DNA of 64,000 bases. Origin: Haloarchaeobius sp. HME9146. Its GTDB lineage: Archaea > Halobacteriota > Halobacteria > Halobacteriales > Natrialbaceae. This document shows, one piece after another, positions 8,523 through 15,486 of this stretch. The notes beneath the pieces were generated by a model, which saw only the letters and a program-made list of their open reading frames with translations, ran no database searches and was not told the origin of the DNA. A program made the position numbers and the translations under genes. The stretch covers positions 1,550,001 through 1,614,000 of the forward strand of contig NZ_JAODVR010000001.1 in the NCBI RefSeq assembly GCF_025399835.1, in the 5' to 3' direction. Each line of letters starts with the position of its first letter. The stretch's first letter is position 1.

Positions 8523-9662
8523 TCAGCAAGCACGGTCTACGCCGGTGAACTCGAAACGCGCCCCACCTGTCTCGCCGGCGGTCACCCGGGCCGACCAGCC
8601 GTGGGCGTCCGCGATGCGCTCGACGATGGCGAGTCCGAACCCGGTCCCACGAGGGACGGTCGTGTAGCCCGTCTCGAACACGGCGGCCTGTTCTGCAGGG
8701 GGGATGCCTGCACCGTCGTCTTCGACGTAGAACCCGTTCGACAGGGTACCGACGGTGACCGTGGTCGCCCCGTCGGCGTGGGTCGCTGCGTTCGCGAAGA
8801 GGTTCTCCAGCAGGCGTTCGAGCCGTGCGTCGTCCGCCTGCACGTCGACATCGTCCCCGACGTGGAGCGACAGCGAGGCCGTCTCCGCGGTCTCCCAGGC
8901 GTCCTGGGCCACGTCGGCGAGCCCGACCGCCGTCAGGTCGTCGACCGTCCGTCCGTCGCGGGCGAGCGAGAGCAGTTCGTCGATAAGACGCTCCATCCGG
9001 TCGAGACCGTTCCGAGCGTCGGCGACGTAGGTCGTCTGGCCGGTGTCTTCGATGAGGTCGAGGAACCCGCGGACCGCGCCCAGCGGGTTCTTCAGGTCGT
9101 GGGCGACCACCGACGCGAACTCGTCGAGGCGCTCGCGCTCCGTCTCGAGCTGCTGGCGCTGGTCGGCGCGGTCGAGCACCGCGGTCGTGTTCCCCGCCAG
9201 AATCTCCGCCAGGGCGACCTCCCGCTCGGTGAACCCGCCGTCGGTCTTCCCGACGCTCAGGAGCCCGTGGTCGCCGAGAGGGACGTACATCGTCTGGACG
9301 AAGGAGTCACGGTCGAACCGGTCGTCGTCCGGGATGTCCTCGACGACGGTCTCGCCACACTGGAACGCCCGACCGTGTGGCGAATCCGCGACGTCGTACG
9401 AGGGGCGGCTCTCGATGCCGCCGACCCGGCCCCCCAGCGCGACGTGCCGGAGCGTCTCCGACTCGGGGTCGTACGCCCGCACGCCCGACCCCGGGAACCC
9501 GAGTACGTCGTTCGCTGCCTCGCCGGCGACCGTCAGGATGGCCTCCGTCCCCTCGGCCCTGAGCAGCCGTCGCGTCGCCGCGTGGAGTTCGTCGAGCGCT
9601 TCGTCTTCGGTGTCGAGCGGGACGTCTCGCACCGCCGTCGCCGGTTCGTTGCTGTCACTCAT
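8523..9662 (-). CDS. GAF-domain sensor histidine kinase
   Basis: The protein has 379 residues. A GAF-type sensor domain (about 25-165) is followed by a short helix and a HisKA dimerisation domain with H188 in V-V-A-H-D-L-K-N-P-L. The ATPase domain comes next: N-box E-N-L-F-A-N-A-A-T-H, G1 D-D-G-A-G-I-P and G2 G-T-G-F-G-L-A-I-V. It has no membrane segment, so it is a cytoplasmic sensor. No response regulator or receiver domain lies within the window, so it is an orphan kinase, as is common in Halobacteria. The ligand is unknown. Confidence 0.9.
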   Translation of the reverse strand: MSDSNEPATAVRDVPLDTEDEALDELHAATRRLLRAEGTEAILTVAGEAANDVLGFPGSGVRAYDPESETLRHVALGGRVGGIESRPSYDVADSPHGRAFQCGETVVEDIPDDDRFDRDSFVQTMYVPLGDHGLLSVGKTDGGFTEREVALAEILAGNTTAVLDRADQRQQLETERERLDEFASVVAHDLKNPLGAVRGFLDLIEDTGQTTYVADARNGLDRMERLIDELLSLARDGRTVDDLTAVGLADVAQDAWETAETASLSLHVGDDVDVQADDARLERLLENLFANAATHADGATTVTVGTLSNGFYVEDDGAGIPPAEQAAVFETGYTTVPRGTGFGLAIVERIADAHGWSARVTAGETGGARFEFTGVDRAC

Positions 9663-9747
9663 CGTTCGTCGAGTCCCGTCCGTGGACCCGGTCGCCAGAT
9701 ACTGGAACGTGCTCGTACTTTGCTCTTGTTACCCGCCTGTCGCGTCG

Positions 9748-9756
9748 AAAAAGAAA
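9748..9756 (-). terminator. U-rich terminator candidate after proS
   Basis: On the minus strand TTTCTTTTT occurs about 14 nt past the proS stop codon. U-rich runs are the usual archaeal termination signal. There is no strong hairpin. Confidence 0.4.
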
Positions 9757-9769
9757 CGAGATCGCGGAC

Positions 9770-11224
9770 TCAGTACGACTTCGCGAAGTAGGCGATCTCG
9801 GTCGCTTCGTCGCCGCACATGGTACACTCGTCGGCGTCGGGGGTCTCCTCCTCGTCCATCGGGAGCATGACGATCTCCGCGTGGACCTTCTCCTTGACGG
9901 CGGCCTCACAGGCCTCGTCGCCACACCACGGCGTCTTCACGTAGCCGCCGTGCTGGCCGATGGTGCCGAGAATCTCGTTGACCTCGTCGACCTCGCGGAC
10001 GTTCTCCTCGAGGTTCTCCTCGGCCGCCTCGTAGAGCTTGTCGAACACCGAATCGAGGTGCTCGTGGGTCGCCTCGACGATGTCTGCGCGGTCCTCGACG
10101 ACCTCTTCGCCGTCGGGGCGGTGGACCACGGTGACCTCCTCGTCCTCGACCTCGTAGCCGCCGATCTCGAAGCGGACCGGGACGCCCTTGAGCTCCCACT
10201 CGTTGAACTTGAAGCCGGGGTTGCGCTCGTCGCGGTCGTCGAGGTGGACGCGCACGCCGTCCTCCTGCAGTTCCGCGGCGACCTCGTTGGAGTACTGGAG
10301 CACCTCGTCCTTGTTGTCCTCGTTGTAGATGGGGACGATGACGACCTGCTCGGGCGCGAGTGCCGGGGGCAGCACGAGCCCCTGGTCGTCCGAGTGCGTC
10401 ATGATGAGCGCGCCGAGTGCGCGCCACGAGAGCCCCCACGAGGTCGTCCACGCGGTCTGCTCCTCCTCGTCCTCGTCGGTGTAGGTGAGGTCGTACGCGT
10501 CGGCGAACGACTGCCCGAGGTGGTGGGAGGTACCGCCCTGGACCGACTTCCCGTCGGGCATCAGCGCCTCGACGGTCGTCGTCATGTTCGCGCCGGGGAA
10601 CTTGTCGTGGTCGGGCTTGCGGCCGCGCATCACCGGGATGGCGAGCACGTCCTCGTACAGCTGTTCGTACTGGCCCAGACGCATCATGACCTCGTCCCAG
10701 GCGTCCTCCTCGGTCGCGTGGGCGGTGTGGCCCTCCTGCCAGAGGAACTCCTTGGTGCGGAAGAACGGCTTGGTCTCCGTCGCCTCCCACCGGATGACGC
10801 TGCACCACTGGTTGAGCTGCAGGGGCAGGTCGCGGTGGCTGCGGATCCAGTCGCTCATGAAGGGCGTGATGATGGACTCGCTGGTCGGGCGGACCGCGAG
10901 GCGCTCCTCCAGCTCCTCGTGCCCGCCGTGGGTAACCCAGGCGACCTCGGGGTCGAACCCTTCGACGATGTCCTTCTCCTGTTCGAGATAGCTTTCGGGG
11001 ATGAGAACGGGGAAGTAGCTGTTCTGGACGCCGGTCTCCTTGAACCACCCGTCGAGGTGGTTCTGGAGTCGCTCCCAGAGTTCGTAGCCGCGGGGTCGCG
11101 TGACGATGAACCCACCCATGGGGGCGTAGTCCGCGAGTTTCGCCTTCTGGACGAGTTCGGCGTACCACTCGCCTGTGTTGTACTCCTTGCTCTTGGTCAT
11201 CCCAAGTTCCTGCTCTCCACTCAT
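9770..11224 (-). CDS. proS: prolyl-tRNA synthetase, archaeal type
   Basis: The 484-residue protein charges tRNA-Pro in the cytoplasm. It shows class II synthetase motif 2 (V-I-R-W-E-A-T-E-T-K-P-F-F-R-T) and motif 3 near L-G-A-L-I-M-T-H-S-D-D-Q-G-L-V-L-P-P. The anticodon-binding domain follows, then the C-terminal extension with cysteines (W-C-G-D-E-A-C-E and C-T-M-C-G-D-E) typical of the archaeal/eukaryotic type. The editing insertion of bacterial ProS is absent, which agrees with the length. A second ATG eight codons in (MTKSKEY) is possible, but the TATA box spacing fits a leaderless message starting at 11224. Confidence 0.97.
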   Translation of the reverse strand: MSGEQELGMTKSKEYNTGEWYAELVQKAKLADYAPMGGFIVTRPRGYELWERLQNHLDGWFKETGVQNSYFPVLIPESYLEQEKDIVEGFDPEVAWVTHGGHEELEERLAVRPTSESIITPFMSDWIRSHRDLPLQLNQWCSVIRWEATETKPFFRTKEFLWQEGHTAHATEEDAWDEVMMRLGQYEQLYEDVLAIPVMRGRKPDHDKFPGANMTTTVEALMPDGKSVQGGTSHHLGQSFADAYDLTYTDEDEEEQTAWTTSWGLSWRALGALIMTHSDDQGLVLPPALAPEQVVIVPIYNEDNKDEVLQYSNEVAAELQEDGVRVHLDDRDERNPGFKFNEWELKGVPVRFEIGGYEVEDEEVTVVHRPDGEEVVEDRADIVEATHEHLDSVFDKLYEAAEENLEENVREVDEVNEILGTIGQHGGYVKTPWCGDEACEAAVKEKVHAEIVMLPMDEEETPDADECTMCGDEATEIAYFAKSY

Positions 11225-11249
11225 TGTATGGAAGAACTCTCGTCGGTAT

Positions 11250-11255
11250 CTTAAA
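11250..11255 (-). promoter_or_regulatory. TATA-like box of proS
   Basis: The minus strand reads TTTAAG 26-31 bp upstream of the ATG, so transcription should begin at or next to the start codon (leaderless message). Confidence 0.5.
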
Positions 11256-11324
11256 CCCCTTGAAGGTGTGCCAGGCAGGCGCGAACGGCCTCGCTATCGG
11301 CTGGCACACCTCGTTACCCACGGC

Positions 11325-11333
11325 ATACTTATC
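11325..11333 (+). promoter_or_regulatory. TATA-like box of the gene at 11403
   Basis: TACTTATC lies about 75 bp before the start codon and predicts a leader of about 45-50 nt. It is the only AT-rich stretch in this short divergent region. Confidence 0.35.
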
Positions 11334-11402
11334 ACCTCAGCAAACCTCTCTACAGAACATGATATCGGGGGAACCGGTTCAGGGGGCGGCACAGTGACGA
11401 AG

Positions 11403-12086
11403 ATGCTCAAGGGCGAGTGGCGCGTGCTCGGCTTCCGCGCGGACGAGGAGAAACTGCTCCTCCACCCGCTGTTCGAGATCGAGGACTCGGGCAAGTACTG
11501 GGTCGGCGCTTCCATGCCCATCGGAACAGCGAACTACGGCGGCGAGATGCAGGACCTCGTCGACGACCTCGAACCCGGCAACCGCGTCAGGGCGGGCGTC
11601 TACCCCGGCAACCCGGGCCGCTTCGCCGAACTCGAACTGCTCGACGACCAGCGCCTGCTCATCGGCTTCGAGTCCGAGACGGTTCCGACGTTCGTCCACG
11701 ACGTGTGGCTCGAAGCGCTCTCGAACCACGACGGGTCCGGCCCGGTCGCCGCGACCAGGGCGCTCGACGTCCCCGGCACCATCGCGGAGCTGTACGTCGC
11801 CTCGTCGACGCAGGAGAGACCGAACGACCTCTGGTGGGTGTTCGTCGGCGGTGGCGGTGACGACGAGTTCTTCGAGTCCTTCGAGGTATACGAGGGTACA
11901 CCCGCGGAGTTCGTCGCGGCCAACCCGGCCTCGACCCCGTACTTCTGGGTCGTGAAGTTCGGCGAGCGCGACACCGAGGTGGCGACGAACCTCGCCAAGC
12001 AGACCGGCATCACCCGCGACCCCGAGGCGGCGCTCGAAGAACTGCTTGAGAAGCACGGACTGGGCGGAAGCGTCGTCACGAAGTAG
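11403..12086 (+). CDS. haloarchaeal conserved protein of unknown function (227 aa)
   Basis: The soluble, acidic 227-residue protein begins MLKGEWRVLGF. An in-frame GTG three codons earlier (VTKMLKG) is an alternative start. It has an N-terminal beta-rich half (Y-W-V-G-A-S-M, G-N-R-V-R-A-G-V-Y) and a C-terminal half ending in a helix (P-E-A-A-L-E-E-L-L-E-K-H-G-L-G). The pattern resembles a DUF family seen across Halobacteria (possibly DUF6663), but I cannot confirm this. There are no catalytic motifs, signal peptide or membrane segments. It is divergent from proS. Confidence 0.75.
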   Translation: MLKGEWRVLGFRADEEKLLLHPLFEIEDSGKYWVGASMPIGTANYGGEMQDLVDDLEPGNRVRAGVYPGNPGRFAELELLDDQRLLIGFESETVPTFVHDVWLEALSNHDGSGPVAATRALDVPGTIAELYVASSTQERPNDLWWVFVGGGGDDEFFESFEVYEGTPAEFVAANPASTPYFWVVKFGERDTEVATNLAKQTGITRDPEAALEELLEKHGLGGSVVTK

Positions 12087-12130
12087 CCGCACCGACGGAA
12101 TCTCCTGTTCAGTCCGTCAGTCAGGGGACA

Positions 12131-12138
12131 TTTATTTT
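12131..12138 (+). promoter_or_regulatory. TATA-like box of the lipoprotein gene at 12226
   Basis: TTTATTTT stands out in GC-rich surroundings and predicts a start near 12160 with a leader of about 65 nt. Confidence 0.4.
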
Positions 12139-12225
12139 GCGTTTCGATCTGGATGCAAGAACGAGGGGTCCCGGCAACAGCGCACCAGTCCTGCGCGCTA
12201 TCCCCCCAGAACCGAACGTCAACAC

Positions 12226-12588
12226 ATGTCCCCCACACGTAGAACCTACCTGAAAACCGTCGTCCCTGCCCTGGTCGGTGGGAGCACCGCTGGCTGTCTG
12301 TCCGGACAGAACCGTGGTGCCGCCGACATCGTCATCCACAACGAGGGCGACGCCGAACAGACCATCGACCTCACCGTCACCGGTTCCGACGGCACCGACA
12401 TCGTCACCGAGTCCGTCACCCTCGCCGGTGGTGAGCAATCGAAGATAAACAACGAAGTCGCGATGGAACAGACCGTATCGGTCACGGTTGCGGCCGATGG
12501 CGACACGGACCACACCGAAGACTGGTCGGTCGCCAGTACACTGCACGTCCGCATCCGGTCAGACGGTATCGTGTTCGACGAGGAGTAG
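12226..12588 (+). CDS. twin-arginine lipoprotein, unknown function (120 aa)
   Basis: The N-terminus reads S-P-T-R-R-T-Y-L-K, a Tat motif, followed by a hydrophobic stretch and the lipobox T-A-G-C-L with the cysteine at about residue 25. The protein is therefore exported folded and anchored by a lipid. The mature part is about 95 residues of Thr/Val/Asp-rich beta-sandwich-like sequence (T-I-D-L-T-V-T-G-S-D-G). This is typical of small haloarchaeal surface lipoproteins with an Ig-like fold. No enzyme motif is visible. Confidence 0.8.
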   Translation: MSPTRRTYLKTVVPALVGGSTAGCLSGQNRGAADIVIHNEGDAEQTIDLTVTGSDGTDIVTESVTLAGGEQSKINNEVAMEQTVSVTVAADGDTDHTEDWSVASTLHVRIRSDGIVFDEE

Positions 12589-12596
12589 GCCGGCGG

Positions 12597-13100
12597 TCAG
12601 TCAGTGAAACGGTCGACGACACGCACGTCGTACCCCAGTAACTCCTCGCCATCCTCGTCGAATCGGAAGGTCCCCTGTACCCGGTCACCGTCGAGCAGGC
12701 GCGGGAGCCAGTACTGGTCGTCTTCCCACATCTCGCCGTACGGGATGTCCCGGCGAATGACCCACAGCGGGTCCGCTTCGTCGGTTTCCGTCGCGGTGCC
12801 CTCGAAGGCACGAGAGACGTACGTGTGACAGCGGAACAGTGGGTCGGAACCGAAGTAGAACAGCAGTTCCGCACGCTTCTCCACTTCGATCAGTTCGAGG
12901 TGGACCTCCTCATCGACCTCACGCTTCACTGCTTCGAGCGGGGTCTCACCCGCTTCGACCTTTCCGCCGGGGCCGTTGTAGAGCCCGGCCCCGATACCGC
13001 GCTTTTTCTCGATGAGGAGGAGTTCGTCGTCCGGCGACAGCGGGAGGTCACCACGCAGGGGGAAACAGAGCGTCGCCTCGTCGGGCGAATCCTCGTCCAT
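12597..13100 (-). CDS. MTH1-like Nudix hydrolase (probable 8-oxo-(d)GTP diphosphatase)
   Basis: The 167-residue protein carries the Nudix box G-G-K-V-E-A-G-E-T-P-L-E-A-V-K-R-E-V-D-E-E (about 43-63). Downstream it matches the animal MTH1/NUDT1 layout: I-P-Y-G-E-M-W-E-D-D-Q-Y-W-L-P, then G-T-F-R-F-D-E-D-G and L-G-Y-D-V-R. In MTH1 the W-x-D-D residues grip the oxidised purine. It probably cleans damaged purine nucleotides from the pool. The Gly usually seen after the box glutamates is His here (E-E-V-H-L). It is convergent with the lipoprotein gene, 8 bp apart. Confidence 0.88.
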   Translation of the reverse strand: MDEDSPDEATLCFPLRGDLPLSPDDELLLIEKKRGIGAGLYNGPGGKVEAGETPLEAVKREVDEEVHLELIEVEKRAELLFYFGSDPLFRCHTYVSRAFEGTATETDEADPLWVIRRDIPYGEMWEDDQYWLPRLLDGDRVQGTFRFDEDGEELLGYDVRVVDRFTD

Positions 13101-13152
13101 ACGTCACGTCGGGACTGCCGGGCAATCATCCTTGCTGTCCCGACGGACCCGT

Positions 13153-13638
13153 CTAGGGAAGACGGCTCCTGTCGACCAGCCACACCACGCCCGCCGTCGG
13201 AATCGCCACCAGTGACGGCCACCGGCTCGAACTCAGGTACACGTCGACAGAGGGGAGTTCCGCCCACGTAAGAGGGTAGAGATACGGCGGGGCGACGCCG
13301 CTAGCCCGGATGACCAGGTAGTCCATCGCGACGTGGAGCGCGACCGCACCGAGCAGGACCCCGAGGACGACCCGGCGCTCCCGTTTCGGCACGAGCAGCG
13401 ACCCGGCCAGCGAGAAGCAGAACGCTGCCCCCACGGTCTGCAGGGCGTACCACGACCCGGTGACGCCCGCGACGGTGAACCGGTCCGTGCCGGTCAGCAG
13501 GTACACCTTCGCGGCGTCCGGGACGACCGCGCCGATCATCGCCACCGGAACGTGATGGGGTTCGAGCCAGTTCAGCGACCACGAGGCCACCGTCGCGAGG
13601 ACGTAGGCCGCGAGGACGTGGGTCAGCAGGTCACTCAT
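13153..13638 (-). CDS. membrane protein, YdjM/DUF457-like metal-dependent hydrolase family
   Basis: The 161-residue protein has four to five hydrophobic helices. It shows the family features M-S-D-L-L-T-H-V-L-A-A-Y at the N-terminus, V-V-P-D-A-A-K-V and a later L-H-V-A-M-D-Y. These His/Asp pairs in membrane-adjacent positions define the LexA-regulated YdjM group of predicted membrane-bound metal-dependent hydrolases. The ATG at 13638 overlaps the stop of the upstream gene by 8 nt, so the two are co-transcribed. An ATG three codons upstream is possible. Confidence 0.75.
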   Translation of the reverse strand: MSDLLTHVLAAYVLATVASWSLNWLEPHHVPVAMIGAVVPDAAKVYLLTGTDRFTVAGVTGSWYALQTVGAAFCFSLAGSLLVPKRERRVVLGVLLGAVALHVAMDYLVIRASGVAPPYLYPLTWAELPSVDVYLSSSRWPSLVAIPTAGVVWLVDRSRLP

Positions 13639-14140
13639 CCCGGTCACCCCACTCGTCGCCGTCCTGCGCTCCCCCGGCTCCCCGCGGGACGAACCGCAGT
13701 CGGGCGGGGTCGGGCCGCCACCGGCCGAACACCAGCCCGAGCGTCAGCACGACCGAGAGTCCCGAGACGGCGAGCATGTAGGTCCGGTTCCCCTGCTCGG
13801 AGACGACCAGCCGCTGCGGGTCGATGCGCTGGTCGGGCCGGGCGACGCCGTACACCTGGACCTCGTCACCGACGTCGACCGCGGCCCGGGTGTCGGTCAC
13901 CACGACACGGTCGTCCGTGGGGCCGAACTCGGCGACGAAACTCGCGTCACGCACCGCGACCACCTCGACCCAGATGAACACCTCGTCGCCGTGGAACCGC
14001 TCGAACGACCGGTCCAGCTCCTGGTCGGTCGGGTAGGTCGACACCGACTCCTCGGTGGCGGCGTAGTCCAGAGTGAACACGCCGACGGCACCGAGAAGGC
14101 AGACGACGAGGAGGAGGCGCGCGACCGGCCGACTATCCAT
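13631..14140 (-). CDS. membrane-anchored protein with OB-like extracytoplasmic domain, unknown
   Basis: The 169-residue protein has an N-terminal signal-anchor (A-R-L-L-L-V-V-C-L-L-G-A-V-G-V-F). A beta-rich domain of about 90 residues follows, with V-D-V-G-D-E-V-Q-V-Y-G-V-A, a pattern seen in NfeD/OB-like folds. A second membrane helix (L-A-V-S-G-L-S-V-V-L-T-L-G-L-V-F) and a charged tail complete it. The domain probably faces outward. The next gene starts inside its 3' end, so the two small membrane proteins form an operon. I do not recognise a named family. Confidence 0.7.
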   Translation of the reverse strand: MDSRPVARLLLVVCLLGAVGVFTLDYAATEESVSTYPTDQELDRSFERFHGDEVFIWVEVVAVRDASFVAEFGPTDDRVVVTDTRAAVDVGDEVQVYGVARPDQRIDPQRLVVSEQGNRTYMLAVSGLSVVLTLGLVFGRWRPDPARLRFVPRGAGGAQDGDEWGDRDE

Positions 14141-14192
14141 ACCCCGTCGTGTGCGGGCGGTCGGCTAACCGCTTGTGGTTCCTGGCACTCGC

Positions 14193-14651
14193 CTAGCTGG
14201 TTCCGTCGTCGGCCAGTCGTCGGTCGAGTTCCGCCCGGAGGATGGTCCGGTGGCAGTGCTTCTTCTCGGTGTTCTCGAAGCAGACGAGGACGAGTCCCTC
14301 GCCGTCGTGGACGCGTCGCAGGAGGTCGTCCATCGCCTCGCTTGCCTCTGGTGACTCTCGCAGGTGTGCCCGGTAGCGCGCGTCGAAATCGACGGCGTCC
14401 CAGGCCGCGTTGTGGGCCTCCTCGTCACAGATTCCTCGCATCTTCAGCGTCTCTTCCTCGTCTTTCACCGCGTCGAGCAGGTCAGCCGGCGGGCCGAGCG
14501 CCGGAACGTTCTCGTCGACCGCCCCGGCGAACCAGCGCGTCGGTCGGCGGACGACCCCGACGAGCGTCTCGTCGGGCTGTGGGTCGAACAGGTCGTGCTG
14601 GAGCGCGGCGAGATAGGTATCGCGGATGCGCGCTGAATCCGGTCCCGTCAC
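14193..14651 (-). CDS. DUF488 family protein
   Basis: The 152-residue product uses a GTG start at 14651, overlapping the upstream stop codon in a GTGA junction. A GGAGGAG stretch a few bases upstream is a good ribosome binding site. The C-terminal signature G-L-V-L-V-C-F-E-N-T-E-K-K-H-C-H-R matches the DUF488 pattern in which a Cys and a C-H-R triad-like set cluster. The biochemical role of DUF488 is unknown. The tight coupling to the gene at 14648 suggests a shared function. Confidence 0.8.
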   Translation of the reverse strand: MTGPDSARIRDTYLAALQHDLFDPQPDETLVGVVRRPTRWFAGAVDENVPALGPPADLLDAVKDEEETLKMRGICDEEAHNAAWDAVDFDARYRAHLRESPEASEAMDDLLRRVHDGEGLVLVCFENTEKKHCHRTILRAELDRRLADDGTS

Positions 14652-15151
14652 GGCTCCTCCTCGCCGACCGGGGGCACGGAGAACGGGCTCTCGCGTGCGG
14701 TCCAGCCCCAGCCCGGGATGACCTCCTGGAAGCCCGCGGCGAGGGCGGCGTCGAGGTCGTCCGCGCCGGCGGCGTCCCCTGCCTCGCCGTGGGTCATGAT
14801 GTCGGCGTAGTGGAACGTCGCCTCGCCGAGCAGTCGAAGCGGCTGTTTCCCGGCGATGGTCGCCGCGAGCTCGCGGCCGAGCACCTCGTCGACGATGAAG
14901 CCAGGATAGTCGCCGTCGACGTCGAGGTCGCGCAGGATGGCGACCATGGCCGCGACGTTCACCGCCCGGTCGCCGTCCGCGAACAGGTCGTCGACGGCGG
15001 CGTGGTACTGATCCGCCGAGATCGGATCGACCGACACGGCGAACTGCTCTGCCAGGGCAGCGCGGATGTCGTTGACCAGCGGAACGATGACGTTCGCACG
15101 CGCTCTGACCCAGTCTCGCTCCTGTGCGACGCGCTCGGGTGTCACTTCCAT
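14648..15151 (-). CDS. conserved hypothetical protein coupled to DUF488 gene
   Basis: The 167-residue, acidic, mostly helical, soluble protein starts MEVTPERVAQERDWV. Noticeable segments are N-V-I-V-P-L-V-N-D-I-R, V-A-A-M-V-A-I-L-R-D-L and F-H-Y-A-D-I-M-T-H. I do not recognise a family. The ATG at 15151 is chosen because upstream in-frame sequence runs into the control region of aCPSF1. It overlaps the DUF488 gene by 4 nt and is divergent from aCPSF1. Confidence 0.7.
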   Translation of the reverse strand: MEVTPERVAQERDWVRARANVIVPLVNDIRAALAEQFAVSVDPISADQYHAAVDDLFADGDRAVNVAAMVAILRDLDVDGDYPGFIVDEVLGRELAATIAGKQPLRLLGEATFHYADIMTHGEAGDAAGADDLDAALAAGFQEVIPGWGWTARESPFSVPPVGEEEP

Positions 15152-15193
15152 ACACCGATGTTCGGGGGTGAACCCCCTGAGTATTGCGAAGGC

Positions 15194-15201
15194 TTTTATA
15201 A
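15194..15201 (+). promoter_or_regulatory. strong TATA box upstream of aCPSF1 leader
   Basis: TTTTATAA, preceded by CGAAGGC as a possible BRE, predicts a transcript start near 15223. That is about 265 nt before the aCPSF1 start codon, unusually long for a haloarchaeal message. Confidence 0.55.
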
Positions 15202-15225
15202 CTCGAATGGCATACCGTCGAATAA

Positions 15226-15486
15226 GCGGGTTCTCCCTGGGTCCTCCCGCGCAGACGACTGTCTGGGACGGGCTCCAACCGCAGGTACCACGAACATGTA
15301 CCCGGCCGATACTACAGACTTCCAGCGATTCCAGTGTGACCGCCGACACGGTACACAGCGACGTGACCGTTCCGCGGTGGCCCCAGCGCCGGGCACTCCT
15401 GCGACCGGAATCCAAGGACCCGTCCGCAGGTGCGGTGACAGACACCGCCCGCATTCGGACATCATGGCACTACCTTTTCCCGAGAT
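15226..15486 (+). other. long structured leader (or small RNA) of aCPSF1, with a 64-codon upstream ORF
   Basis: The segment begins at the predicted start with a stem GCGGG/CCCGC (15226-15230 with 15246-15250), then CAGAC/GTCTG (15252-15256 with 15261-15265), then GGTAC/GTACC near 15283-15301. An upstream frame beginning ATG 15296 ends in TGA at 15488-15490, overlapping the aCPSF1 ATG as ATGA. Its predicted peptide is Arg-rich and basic, unlike the host proteome, so it may be translated for coupling rather than for a product, or not at all. No tRNA or known stable RNA signature is visible. Confidence 0.4.

Noticed and set aside
15200-15320. A tRNA or intron-containing tRNA in the aCPSF1 leader
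   Set aside because: No GTTCRA T-loop, no A-box-like D arm and no seven-base acceptor stem could be assembled from the sequence.
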